Both the position numbers and the translations under genes were made by a program. A stretch of 64,000 nucleotides of DNA from Chrysomallon squamiferum. Its lineage: Eukaryota > Mollusca > Gastropoda > Neomphalida > Peltospiridae. This document shows positions 34,871 to 47,794 of this stretch, piece by piece. Every line of letters starts with the position of its first letter. Position 1 is the first letter of the stretch. The DNA is taken from the NCBI GenBank assembly GCA_012295275.1, contig CM022674.1:9136260-9200259 (forward strand), written 5' to 3'. The notes beneath the pieces were generated by a model. It was not told the DNA's origin, ran no database searches, and saw only the letters and a list, made by a program, of their open reading frames with translations.

Positions 34871-36320
34871 AAAAATCATGCAGCATAGATGTCAGAAAGA
34901 CCCTCAGGCCAAAAAGTTTGTAGGGTTTTTTCTTTCTTTTTTTATTAGTGACTTTTTATGTTTTAGAATGCTTGAAAAAAATTATCCTTTGTGGAAAAAA
35001 GATAAAATATCTATGAATATAACTTTAAAAAGACCCCAAAATATTGTACTTTATTCTTTAAAAAAAAGTAAAGCTTTGTTAAAATAATAATAATGATAAT
35101 AATATGATCACAGAACAATGGGTAGCAATAATACAAAATACTGATCATAATAAAGATGGTGATCATGAACTTTTTAATACTGTTAATAGGAAGTAACACT
35201 GATCAATGTTATATTAGTAAATTATTTTCTTGCTAAAAAGTAAAAATAAAACCACTTTTTTATTGGTTGTGAATTTAACAGGAAATAATGTGTCCAATAT
35301 AAATCTGCAAACTATTTCACATGTAATTACAAGATCATCTAACAGAATTGAACAGACATTACAACCTTTGTTTTTTCATTGAGCATGTAGTTCAAAATTT
35401 TAAACTCTTTAATCAGACTTGAATTTTAGAACACGATTTAATCAAACTTAAATTTTAACCAACAGATAAAGAATTTTGGATTTGTAATCACTGTTTAATC
35501 AGATTTGTGTTGGGTTTTTTTTTATCATTGTTTAACCAAATTGAATTTTAAATGATGGTTAAAATAATATCACATTTATTTAAAAAAAGAACATATTTGA
35601 GATAGACTTTTGCACATTGGGCAACTTTTAATTAATCAAGAATTAAATTGAACCAATAGTTTTAATAATTTAACTGATTTTATTTTAGTATCTTAACCAA
35701 AACAAACTTTTTAATTTTTATATTTTTATTACAGACTTATTATTGAATATTAAGTGTTATAAAATTGTGGTACTTTTCCTCCATACTGTAACAGATAACA
35801 CAACTACAGTCAAATGAGAATTAATAATAAAAAGAGGGAAAAAAAGGAAACAAAAATCAAATGTAATGTAAGGGTTTTAAAAAGAATATCTTAAAATATA
35901 AATTGAACAAAAAAACAAACCCACAAAACAAATTATAATAAATCTTTAATTAAGAATAATGAAAATAATCTGAATTCAGTGTTTGTAATGTTTAACATAT
36001 CTAATATTTGCAACTACAGATTTTTTCTTCTTAATTAAATTAATTTTTATCTTGAAATTTATACAACAATATCACAATTCCTGAAACTCCTTTATAATAA
36101 AAATTCATTTATTTATTTATTTATTTTTTATTTATTTATTTATTTATTTAATTATTTTCTTCTCAAATATTAATAATTACAATAGCAATTAATGAAAATA
36201 ATTATAGAGGCCTATTATAATTTTTAATTTTTATTTTAACCATTCAATTCATATTCTGAATCTAAGTAAAATTCCAATACTGACAAAGCTCAGTTCAGTA
36301 TATTTTTTACATGTAGAGCT
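34871..36320. other. AT-rich noncoding spacer
   Basis: Simple A/T sequence with a (TTTA)n run at about 36107-36150. Small frames at 34878-35087 (plus) and 35011-35199 (minus) are AT-rich noise. Confidence 0.65.
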
Positions 36321-36329
36321 TGCAATGAG

Positions 36330-36640
36330 AAAAAAGTGATTAGAAAAGTGATTAGATGAGCAGATCACCAAGGAGTAAGAGGGAAGCAATCTCCTGTGAT
36401 GGGTGTGTTAATTCTGGGACATTCTGTTTCACCTCCTCCCAAATGGAGTTGACAGCAGAGGTAATTTCCTCACACAGTCACTGACATTTCCACCCATCCC
36501 AGCAGAGCATCATTTATTTATGGCCTAATTTCAATTTTTTTTCTCTTAAAAGTCATCTTTTAGGCGTTCCGGTTCATTTCTTAACACAAAAGAAAGGAGT
36601 CTGCCAATCACATACTGCAGTCCCTAGCTCTGCAGTTAAC
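36330..36640. promoter_or_regulatory. Candidate cis-regulatory island (GATTAG pair, TTTATGGCC)
   Basis: It begins with a tandem AAAAGTGATTAG pair (36333-36355), bicoid/Otx-like GATTA cores. It continues through GC-richer sequence to TTTATGGCCTAATTT (36517-36531), which combines a posterior-Hox/Cdx-type TTTATGG with an adjacent TAATTT. No frame is open for long. It lies upstream of the minus-strand exon candidates. Confidence 0.4.
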
Positions 36641-37013
36641 AAAATGAAGTAATTATACAATATTAGCTACTGAAAATTTCTACAGCAACATGACAGGTTG
36701 TGACTTAACTGAAAAAAAAAAAATAATAATAATAATAACATTTATTTTCTGCAGCCAACTTTGGAATTATGACAAGATGTAATATTGAAGAAAAAAATGC
36801 TTATGTGCATTGCAAAGATCAACCAGATTAAAACTAAACAACAAAATATTTTTTCTCTAAATGTACTCTGATATGCCAAAGATAATTAAATATAATGATA
36901 AGAATTTTAATTTGATCCAAGTTTATTTTTAATTATTAATGCAGATAATGTGATAAATTATTTAACTGTTACCTCCTTCACTTGTTTTACAACATTAAAT
37001 ATTTTATTTTCTT

Positions 37014-37199
37014 ATGAATGAGACAGACAGAAGACATGCATCAGTCATTCTCTTATATCTTAAGCACCACCAACTTATCATAAATATATTTAAACCCATC
37101 ACCGAATCTAGAATCATCCATCATGCTGACTGCAGGCTAAAGTTATATAAAAATAACTATAAAAACTGCCCAGTCTGTAAAATCTATAAAACTTACTAA
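37014..37199 (+). other. Weak open frame, 61 codons
   Basis: The frame starts MNETDRRHASVILLYLKHHQ and ends CPVCKIYKTY. Composition is less noisy than neighbouring frames, and a CxxC-like pair (NCPVCKIY) is present, but there is no domain, promoter or splice evidence. Treat as chance unless transcript data show otherwise. Confidence 0.12.
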
Positions 37200-37369
37200 T
37201 TTTAATAACAGTTATATACAAATATAGTGTTATGAAATGTTTTTTATTATCAGTATTCTGAGGCAGAAATATCAGAAATTAAAAAAAATTAAACATGTTG
37301 TGCATTGTATGCTAAACAAAATGCAACAGTCACGTACATGTGGAAAGCAATAAAATTTGACAGTTGCTG

Positions 37370-37870
37370 TAATTTGTTAAGAAGCAAGACTGGCAGCCTG
37401 TTTTAGAAATCACAAGGTCAAGGGTCATGGATCAGAATTTGGCTATGGTTTTTGATTGGAGTTTCATTTGTTCCGTTAACTGCCTTCCCAGAAGAAACAG
37501 CATTCTACCTCAGCATGAAGTCACGCTGCAAGAAACACACACACACTGCTGACTGACTGCAAAACACCACTGTTAACCTGCAACTCTGTCATAAAGAAGA
37601 AAAATCTTAGATGTTCTTTCTGATAAGTGAACAAATGTGCCACAAAAGACATAAATTGATCACCCCTCTCCTCCTGGTACAACCCACATAACCTGGGTTA
37701 CAAGTTGTTAATTTCAGTGCTTATCTTACAGCTCATATTTATTGGGAGGGCAGCAATTCTTGATCACCATCAGATAGACTATGAAAGAGCTGCCCAGGCC
37801 TGCTGTCCTCATTTTCCCATAAATGTTTTGTGAGGACATAACTCACAGCACTGGAGCAATTACTAGACAA
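37370..37870. promoter_or_regulatory. Candidate cis-regulatory island with nuclear-receptor DR1 site
   Basis: A GC-richer 500-bp block. AGGTCA-A-GGGTCA (37415-37427) is a near-perfect direct repeat with one-base spacing, the type bound by RXR, HNF4 and COUP-TF family receptors. On the minus strand TTTCTTGCAG|CGTGACTTCATGCTGAG|GTAGAA (about 37515-37531) could define a 17-bp microexon, but no frame links it to others. The rest is complex sequence without repeats. Confidence 0.4.
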
Positions 37871-37934
37871 GGACCCAATATGTTTTAAATTGAAATGTTA
37901 GAACAGATTTCTTCACTTGTGATATCTAACACAT

Positions 37935-39065
37935 TTCATCATTAAACACATTAAACACATTCGTACAGTCAGTGATAAACAATATCTTTTACAAACACAG
38001 TCAGTGTTAAACATTTTACAAACAGTCAATGTTAAACATCTTTTACAAACAGTCAGTGATAAACATCTTTTACAAACACAGTCAGTGTTAAACATTTTAC
38101 AAACAGTCAATGTTAAACATCTTTTACAAACAGTCAGTGATAAACATCTTTTACAAACACAGTCAGTGTTAAACATTTTACAGTCAATGTTAAACATCTT
38201 TTACAAACAGTCAGTGATAAACATCTTTTACAAACAGTCAGTGTTAAACATTTTACAAACAGAGTCAATGTTAAACATCTTTTACAAACAGTCAGTGATA
38301 AACATCTTTTGCAAACACAGTCAGTGATAACATCTTTTACAGTTAGTGATAACATCTTTTACAGTTAGTGATAACATCTTTTACAGTTAGTGATAACATC
38401 TTTTACAGTCAGTGATAACATCTTTTACAGTTAGTGATAACATCTTTTACAGTCAGTGATAAACATCTTTTATAGTCAGTGATAACATCTTTTATAAACA
38501 CAGTCAGTGATAAACATCTTTTACAGTCAGTGATAAACATCTTTTATAGTCAGTGATAACATCTTTTAGTCAGTGATAAACATCTTTTACAGTCAGTGAC
38601 AAAAATCTTTTATAAACACAGTCAGTGATAAACATCTTTTACAAACATAGAACAACTTATTTTACAAACATAGAACAACTTACTTTACAAACACAGTCAC
38701 TGATTAACATCTTTTACAAATGCAGCCAGTGTTAAACATCTTTTACAAACTCAGTCATTGATAAACACCTTTTACAAACAGAACCAGTGTTAAGCAACAT
38801 CTTTTACAAACAATCTGTGATAAAAAAATGTTTTATAGTCAATGATAAGCAACATCATTTACAAACAGTCAGTAATAAACAAACGTTTTACAAACACAAT
38901 CTGTGATAAACACATCTTTTACAAATACAGTCTGTGATAAAAAAAAACATATTTTACAAACACAGCCAATGATAAACAACATCATTGATAAACAACATCG
39001 TAGTCAGTAATAAGCAATATCTTTTACAAACACAGCCAGTGAAAAATATCTTTTACAAACACTGA
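37935..39065 (+). repeat. Minisatellite with 22- to 31-bp units, 81-bp higher-order block
   Basis: Units are variants of TTTACAAACACAGTCAGTGA followed by TAAACATCT. From 37991 an 81-bp three-unit block recurs with starts at 37991, 38072 and 38153. From about 38319 a shorter 22-bp unit (CATCTTTTACAGTTAGTGATAA type, lacking AAACA) is amplified about seven times. The distal part (38640-39065) is degenerate. Because 81 is a multiple of three, long frames open on both strands (37913-38197, 38134-38355 minus; 38004-38327 plus). They are repeat artefacts. Confidence 0.94.
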
Positions 39066-42000
39066 TGTTCTTCTTTTCACACATCTCCAGTCAGCCCAGT
39101 CTGTCTACATTAAGCCAAGACTATTTCAAATATTGTTTTTGAAATAAAAATTAGTATAACTATTTCTTCATCTCTGTGTTATCATCATCATCTATAATCA
39201 TATTTTCATTATTATTAATATTATTATTATTGTTGTTGTTGTTTTTCTTTTCTTTATATTAAAATGTATACAGATCTGAAAAATCATCCATCATACAGAA
39301 ACTTCTATAAAAGCATTGTGTAAGATAAAAAAAATGGGTTTAAAATTACTGATGTTAGTCCCATGACTACTGTTCTCCTTCAGTTAACAAGATCACATTT
39401 TTTACTGAATGCTTTATATTATAAGATGAGATAGATTTTATTTACATTAATATGATTATTTAATGATGAAAAATTGCATATTTTCTCACTTTTGTTTTCA
39501 ATACCTTTTTATGATGGTTGTATTATTATCATTTATCATCATCATTATCATTATCAGCTGCAGTTTCAAACTATTATTTTTCTCAACAACATGTATTAAA
39601 ATAGATTTAAGGGTTAGACATAAGTGATATATGTTTCAACTAAAATATGTTGATTATATTAATTAAAAATACATATTAAAATATTTCCAATCTGAATTAA
39701 TGGTGCAGGTTTCAGAACTTCACACAGTGTGAGACTAACATGTTAAAACATAAATGTATTTATTCCACTAATGAAATCTCTAGAAAAATTCCAAGCTTTG
39801 TTCATGGTTAATTTGTTTGAAATGAGAATAAGATAAAGATTTTGTTTAATGATGTTTGTGGGAATGTCTCTAATGAGGAATATGATCACCAATGCTGGAA
39901 GGAAAATGTATTGTGAGCTCTGGTGTAGTATGCATTTGGTAATAGAAATGCTGTAAAGTCTTTAATTTTTAATCAAATAAATATTTGTAATTGGATAGAA
40001 ATGACTATTTTAATACTTAATAAAAACATATAATAAACACACTGAGATGTGCATGTACCAGTGCTTCTCAGTATGGGTGAAAATAAGGGTGGGGTCTGAA
40101 TACACTAAAGATTTATAAAAGCTTACAACTTGATTGTTGAATTCACTATCACTTTATTTCTATGTATTATATTTAACCTACAGAATATCAACTTTCAAAA
40201 TTATTTGAATAAATCTACACAAAGTATAATGTTCAGCAGCACTTGCATACACTAAATTTCCAATCCATGTATCAAAATGCATGCTGTCTATAAAACCAAA
40301 TGTTTAGAGAAATAATTCTATTTAATTATAAATAAAAAGTTACTGATACATTTTCATATATTTAATTTTTTTTTAACATCTCAGGATTAAAATGACTTGA
40401 GAGATGTATGTATTAGAAAAAGTCCTAACAGGGTAAGTATTACAATATTAATTTTGTTTAACATAACAATAAATTAATTCAGCATTAGAAAATTAGCAAA
40501 TAAACTCAAAAGAATGAGGATGACAGAAATACTGACAATGAAGTTTTTACAATTTTTCTTGGTACTGTCTGTTGGTGAAAAATAAAAACTTGAGCTATCA
40601 ATTCATATTAAACATATCCTAAGAAGTGTTATAGCTGCTGGAGACAGATAATGAAGATGACTAAGAAAAAATGATTTTCTTGTTTTGCTGAAGCCAAAAA
40701 GATCAAGCCTGAGGGCAAATTATTTTTATATCTCATCACGAAAACAAATTAAAAAATATCACAACCTCAGGTTTAGATTTATTCTGTGAGCTCGGATTGG
40801 TGATCAGATTATACTAATCCTGTAACCTATCATTAATATAAAAAATTTCTAATCACTGATAAAGGATAATTTAAAAAAAACCTGTAGGTAATTAAAAAAA
40901 AATAATAATAATAATAAATCCTTGAAATTACTCAAATTTTATTCAACATGAGCAATTAAAAAAGTGATTAATTTCTTTCTTTAATTATTTTTTTAAAATG
41001 CATTTACTTTTTTTAACTTGTAATGATTCTTTTTCTTGTAAAACATATTATTAGGAATTGTTATATCAAGCATACAGAAAAGTCATTACAGTGCTTATTC
41101 TTTCTTTTTAAAATACTAACTGCATAATTTTTTCTTCTAAAAAAATTTAAAAATCAATTCTTTTAAATGTATTTGTATATTTTTAATTTGTGGTGTGGGT
41201 GGCTGCTTATAATTATGTTTTATGTTTATATTCATAGTGGGTGTATATAAATGTATATTGTTTATGTTATGTTCCAGTGTTTGTTCTATACAAACATAAC
41301 AGTTTGTGATTACTTTTTATCATTTATTTTCTAGACATAAACATTAAACCATATAATTTACAATCTGTCATTGAAATGTTGTTTCTCTGAGTATTTAATA
41401 AGTTATAAAATTTTCAACAGTAAATATTAGAAACAACCCGAGAAAACTTGGATAGAGAGATAAAAGAAAAATTATTATACATTTTTTAATAAGCTGCAAT
41501 ATTTATAAAACACTTTTAAATTTTAAAAATGTTTTATAATTATTATTTTAAATAATTATTTATTACTGCATATATATTATCACAAATATCACCTCTAAAT
41601 TATTTTTTGTTAAAGCAGTAGTCAGTACCTTTTTTAAAATTATTATTTGTACATGCATTTTATGAAATTTCATTTTAGTCTCTCATTACAATCAGTTTGA
41701 AGCAGGAACTTATCAAGAACATGCTCTGGATGCATGTTGATTGCTAACATTAATGTGGCCTTTTTTATATCACATCTTCATTTTGTAGAAAACCCCACAA
41801 AGCCACTTCCTGCATTTTGCCAAAAACGTGCGAATAATATGCATTAAAAACTAACAAGCTGTAGATAATTGTCTTTACTAGGTGAAAGAAATGAGAATAA
41901 TCATTCTGTTGAAGTTTTGAAAAAAAAAACCTGTTAACAGTAACAAATATTATTATTGTTTATTTTAATCATAGGTCCACATTTCAAATTAAAATTGCAG

Positions 42001-42237
42001 TCAATCAAAATAGTTTCCCTTACATGGTTCAGACATGCTATGTTTACAAGAATCCTATAAAGTATATCATAAAGTATATCAAAATTCTCATTTATTTAAT
42101 TCTTAAAAGTATGGTCATTACATTAAATAGAAAAAGGTTTTGTTCTTTTCCAAGTAATAACTTCTTTTATTTAAAAGGGCCTAAAGAAAACGCAACATCA
42201 CTGCACTTGTTACAAACAAGAACTGACAACAATGCTA
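39066..42237. other. AT-rich noncoding spacer
   Basis: Mostly A/T-rich, with mildly complex patches at 39780-39960 and 40615-40860. No gene, RNA or element is supported. Confidence 0.6.
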
Positions 42238-42815
42238 TAGATTCAACATCACTGCTCACATGAGATTATTGAATTAGTGTCACTAATCACATTACAGATT
42301 ACAAACTCAACATCACTACTAACATTACAATCTATAGCCTCAACATCACTATTCACAGTGCAGATTATAGACTCAACATTACTATTCATATTACAGACTA
42401 TATATAGACTCAACATTATTATTCTATTTACAGACTGTAATCTCATCATCACTGCTCATTTTATAAACTATAGTCTTAACATCACTGTTCACATTACAGA
42501 CTACAGACTCAATGTCACTACTCTCCTTACAGATGATAGACTCAGTGGCACTGCTCACATTACAGTTTAAAGAGTCAGTGTCACTACTGTCATTGCAAAC
42601 TATAAACTCAATGTCACTACTCATATTAGTCTATATACTCAGTGTCACTACCATCAATTTGAACTATATATTTAGAGTCACTACTCACATTACAGATTAT
42701 AGTCTAAACATCATTAATGTCTTTACAGATCATAGACTTAAAATCACTACTCACATTACAGACTGTAGATTCAACATCTCTTATCATGTTATAGATTAAA
42801 GACTCAACAACACTA
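42238..42815 (+). repeat. Minisatellite, about 33-bp unit
   Basis: About 17 copies of ACATTACAGATTATAGACTC followed by AACATCACTACTC. The 33-bp period is a multiple of three, so several frames of 66-97 codons are open on both strands (for example 42277-42570 plus and 42424-42624 minus). Unit-to-unit divergence is high and includes indels, which argues against a constrained peptide. Confidence 0.92.
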
Positions 42816-43520
42816 CTAAATTTTAGACAATAGGTTTTTACCATCATTACTAGCTAGTAATAACTGTTTAACTGGAATAACTTACATCATTGTCTATTAA
42901 AACTTTCCTATATAACTGCTGACATTCAGAAGAACCACAGTACAGTATTTTGTATGAGACAGATATGAAATGTCAGTATCTGTTCTGCTCTGTGTCATCA
43001 CTTTACTGTCTTTATAATACAGTTAAAAATGCATTTTAGTAAAAGGTTATCAGTAATATTTTAAAAGATAATCTTGGAGCATGAATAATTTAAAATGAGT
43101 TTTTTAAACCTTTGCTAAGAAAAACTGCTTCGGTAAATAAATTATATTTATTTTCAAAATTCTTTTTCTCTTTAGTATTTTTTTTCTTTTCTTTTTTATC
43201 CAAGTTCCTGTCAGAACATAATGTAACAAATAAAATAAAAGGTTTCTTCTTTTTCATTTTTTGCAATGTTATCTTTAAATTCTCATTTACCTTCTGTCTT
43301 CAGTTATTACATAAAAACATTAATTCTAAACTAAGTAACTAACTAAATAAATCTATTAAGAAAAGGAACAATCAATATTTAAGAAAATATATAAGTAAGT
43401 AAACATTATTGTTTAATATTTTACTTTTACCAAATTTTCATCCAGTTTCAGATATTGTTCTTGAAAGGCAATTTTGAAAAACAGTCACTCCTTTTCATAA
43501 CATTTTAAGATGTAAACAGC
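42816..43520. other. AT-rich noncoding spacer
   Basis: A/T-rich sequence. The 76-codon plus frame at 43112-43342 is Phe/Lys-rich noise. Confidence 0.65.
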
Positions 43521-43529
43521 AACAAGTTG

Positions 43530-43890
43530 TAGACACTAGCTCTCAATGTGCTAAATAATCTCTTGTACCCACTATCATTTCATTGGCAGATCTCCTTCAA
43601 GTGGTACTGTGGGATACAACAGATAAAAAAAACAGAAATAAAGAGCACAGGGTTCATGGCACAGCAACATGTAATATGAAGAAGAGAGGGAGTTTACTAT
43701 GCAGGCAGTAACAAATGCTCCCAGCTAAATCTTCAAAGAATACTAATTGCATTATTTTATGACAATAACTATGATAGCTTTAAGGAAAAGAAGTGGGGTT
43801 AGAGACCACAAATAACCTCTGTGGTTTAATAATGAGTGAGACTTTTAATGTTTGACTGACACATGATTACTACTCAGTATTCATACACTA
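43530..43890. promoter_or_regulatory. Candidate noncoding island
   Basis: GC-richer, non-repetitive sequence (for example CTTCAAGTGGTACTGTGGG, GCACAGGGTTCATGGCACAG) without an open frame, flanked by AT-rich repeats. A regulatory or untranslated role is inferred from composition only. Confidence 0.28.
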
Positions 43891-44279
43891 AAACTCACTT
43901 TTCTCTCCATTGTATCTACACACTTAACTAGCAAGGTAGTTATTATTATTACCATTAGAAAGGAAATGTTATCTATATATATATATAGGTAGATAGGTAT
44001 TTATTCAATATTAATAATAATAATAATATATGAAAACAATAATTTTTATTTTAAATGAAATAAAATAATGGCTTGAAAAAAAAACATTTAATAAAAACAA
44101 AACCACAAAGATTTTTTTTTTTTTTTTTCTTTTAGTTTAAATAAAAGAAAAAAAAGAAGAAAAGAATAATAATAAAATTAATAAAATAAAAAAAGAGACA
44201 AAAATAAAAAAATAAACCACATACTAAAGAGAATAAAAAAGTTAATATTTTTTACTGAATTACCTTTAAAAACCCAATT
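43891..44279. other. AT-rich simple-sequence spacer
   Basis: It includes AT/GGTA runs near 43974-43999, poly(T) at about 44112-44128 and long A-rich runs. Confidence 0.7.
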
Positions 44280-44720
44280 AACCTGCAAATCCTACAAAAA
44301 GTGTTCCTAAGACAGTTCTTGATTCCACAACAACTCATTCTCCATCTCAAAGTCAAGTATTTTTAAAATGGAGAGTTCATAAAAAAAATAAAAGTTAATT
44401 TAATGGGCAGAAAAATTCATGTCTTTTGTTAGATCTTCTATTATAATGCATATCTCAATGACCAATTATATTTAAGTGTTAGTGCACCAGTCCCTAAGAT
44501 ATCTGTATGTACCACCCTGACCCACTTGAGTGAGAGAATTGCCCAATATGTTTCAGTATCTTGGGTGGACTAGCTCCTTAACTAACATACTGTGGATAAA
44601 GTCTCATTGAGAGCCCTTACATGACATACGTTGTGCAGCAAGATGCACGTGCTGCATGTTCTGCTTCCTGTCATCTGACAAACTATTATCTAGCCAACAA
44701 TGCATGAATGTCCAAAAAAA
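44280..44720. promoter_or_regulatory. Candidate noncoding island
   Basis: The part 44480-44700 is the most complex, with a GC-richer block containing TTGTGCAGCAAGATGCACGT and GCTGCATGTTCTGCTTCCTG, TGCA palindromes and no frame. The function is unknown. Confidence 0.3.
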
Positions 44721-46095
44721 TTTCAGATGAAGATTCTTACAGAAAAAGAATTCTTAATAGGATTACAGCTATTAATATATTAATATTGATCAGAAATGAG
44801 ATGAATATTATAATATAAACCAAAAATCTGTTAATATTAAAAATAATAATATTTATATTTTATGAAGTTTAACTAGTAATTCTTAATAATTTGGTGTGGA
44901 TGTGGGTACATGTTTGTAGTGTTGTGAATGGATATTTATATTTATGTTTGGGAGCTGCTTACTGATGGTCACATTAACTGAACAGTCATTCAAATGACTG
45001 AATTTTAAAAAGTAAAATGCAAAGATGGGTAAATACTAAACTGAAAAGATAGAAGACAAAGTTTCTCCCTTTGTAATAGTAAAATTACTTCAGTTTTGTT
45101 TATAGTAAATATCAAAATTAGTAAATGTGTACATCAAATTTATAATGATTTTAATTTCTACATTTATTATTGAATAGTGGGGCAATTCATTTTATATGCT
45201 TTAAAGAAATCTTTTAGCATTTCATTGTTTTCACATCTCAGTAACTACAAATGAAGGTCACCTTTCAGATGAAAAACACAACATTTCGTGTGAGATGAAT
45301 TTGTTCTTTAAAAAAAAAGATAAAAAGAAAAAACAGAAGAAGAGAATTTGATCTCACGCAATATGTGAATTTATCAAAAACTGATTTAAATTTTTGACTC
45401 AGGAGTAATTAAAAAATATTGTCATACATAATTTAACATTTTATTCTTTAGCAATTTAAAACATTATACTAATGCTCATTTTATCATTAGTATTTTTACT
45501 AATTTTCAAAATATGAAATTATATATTGTAGTTTTTGGAAACACTAATATTAGATAATTAAATGATTTTATTCGAGATTATTGCTAAAGGTAGTTCTGAA
45601 ACAGTCTAAATAATTGTCTAAAGGTTATTACAGTCATACCTACCTCAAAATAATAGACAAGAAACTTCATTCATTTTATAAATTATAACGGCACAATGTA
45701 ATAAATTTGTAATTTAAAATTAATTTATATTAATTAAATATTTAGAATTATTTTCATAAACGGTAAGAAAGAAAGAAAAAAGTTTAAAATTAATAATTCT
45801 TAGCAATTTTTGATAATACTTAAAATTATTTAATAATACATTTTGAATTTATAAATAAAAATAAAATAAAATAATATTTATATATACTACTGCTACCACT
45901 GATAATAATAATAAATGAATATAAAAACTAGAAATACCTTCTGTACTGAAAATACTTCAATAAAAATATTTATGAATTTGTTTTTTCATTTAGCCAAAAA
46001 CACAAAACAAAATTTAGAAATTCTGGTTATTCTATGTTACAAAAAATGCATTTCTGTTTTTGTTTTACCTTTTTGGAATTTTAAATGAGTTATTT

Positions 46096-46100
<5 letters not shown>
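44721..46100. other. AT-rich noncoding spacer
   Basis: A/T-rich with no supported features. Confidence 0.7.

Positions 46101-46146
<46 letters not shown>
46101..46146. repeat. (TG)n microsatellite
   Basis: A perfect TG run of about 46 bp. Confidence 0.96.
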
Positions 46147-46148
<2 letters not shown>

Positions 46149-46559
46149 ATTATTTAAATAATTATTTTTGTAAATCCTGGTTTCTCAAATATTTACAACA
46201 TAGATACAACATTTTTATAATTTGTTAATAAATATAATATTATTTTTGTTTTTATTTATTGTTGTTTTACTGCACTTGTTATGGTAATATTATTATTATT
46301 ATTAAATTGTTATTATTATAATCATTACTGTTTTTAACAAAATCTGCTCTTGTTTTTATTGCTTTGCACTTGTTTTTGCTGTTACATCTTTTATTTTATT
46401 ATTGGGTTTTTTCCTGTTATTATTTTTGTTATTTTTAAAAACACTGACACAGCCTCTGTTTGTTTTGCAGTGTTAATAATGTAGTATTTATTTAGAAATG
46501 TCTGCAGAAATGGATTACATCAAAGTGTTATCATTTTGTGTATGTCAGAAATAAAATGT

Positions 46560-46880
46560 TTCACTCAGGTGTAAGTGGCACGATTTCTCTTTCACTGATA
46601 AATGAAAGTCTAATTTTGTTGAAAACTTGAAATTTTACATACGGTTTGAGATTGAAACGACAAAACTTGCTATCACTTGTGTGTTTACCCGTCGATTATT
46701 TTACCATCTGTGAGTTGCAAGTTGGAGTTAATTGATGGCATATTCCCTGCCTGCGTGGCCTGCTTGTCAGCTGTACAACTGCCGACGTCAGTTATAGAGT
46801 CTCATAACTATCAGCACTCAAACCTAAGACAGGGTTTGAAATATCAACCTTCACAAAATACCTGCACCCGATAAAAGGTA
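46560..46880 (+). promoter_or_regulatory. CpG-bearing island, possible 5' untranslated exon
   Basis: Among the least AT-rich stretches in the window, with several CpGs (ACCCGTCGATT, CCTGCGTGGCC, TGCCGACGTCAG), while CpG is scarce elsewhere. CGACGTCAG resembles a CRE half-palindrome. ACCCGATAAAAG|GTAAAG ends the block with a reasonable donor on the plus strand at about 46877. A 65-codon frame without an ATG start (46677-46874, ending at the TAA within GATAAAAG) crosses it. A promoter plus noncoding first exon on the plus strand is possible. No downstream exon was identified. Confidence 0.3.
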
Positions 46881-47759
46881 AAGTCTGGCAAACTGACTAA
46901 TATTTTTTAAAGTTAAAAATATTGTTCATTACACAATATACCTTTATCTACAAAGCCCAACTGAAACTTAGAAAAGCTGTCTAAAATTAAAAAATATAGC
47001 TTCTAAAAAACACACACACACACACTTCCTTGAAGTAAAAAATAAATAAATAAAAGATATATATATTTCTTAAAAATATCTTATTATTGTTAGTGAAACT
47101 ATTATACAAACAAAATAACAACAATAACAATAAATGAAGAAAAAAACAGATATAGGGAAATATTTGCTGAAGAAAAACATCACCTGATTAATAAAATAAA
47201 ATAAAGGAAAGATGTTTATGTCAAATAAAAAAATAAAAAATAACATTATTATCCAAATCCACTTTTAAATCAAAGTCAAATGCAGTTATGTGTATATATA
47301 TATATATATATATATACATACAACAGTAATTCAAATTAAATATATCAATTCATTTTGATAAAATCAAATATAAAGAAAAGATATGTTCCAAAACTTCATT
47401 ATGATTCAAATAATTAAAATTAGTTTGTATTAATCTGTCAACTGAATAAAAGGTTCCTAGGGATCTACAAACAATTAAGTTAAAATTGTATAATACTAAC
47501 AGCAGAATTTCTGTTAATGATCAGCAATGTTTTAAAAATACATTTAAATATTATTACTATGAGCTCAAACAAATAATCACAGATGTTGATTTGACAGTAA
47601 ATGAAAACAGCAAACACAGTATAAATATACAGTGCTACATACTTGACATTTTAAAGATAGAAAAACCACGTTTTTTGATAGGCTTGTAAGGTAATACATT
47701 TTCACAAACAGTTCTAAGCGAATTTGTACTTGCTTACATAACTGAGTTTTTACTTAATT

Positions 47760-47794
<35 letters not shown>

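Noticed and set aside
38004-38327. 107-codon plus frame and overlapping 94-codon minus frame
   Set aside because: Both lie wholly within the 81-bp-period minisatellite and are open only because the period is a multiple of three.
42277-42570. 97-codon frame with leucine- and serine-rich repeats
   Set aside because: It lies inside the 33-bp minisatellite, with comparable open frames on the other strand and no start or splice context.
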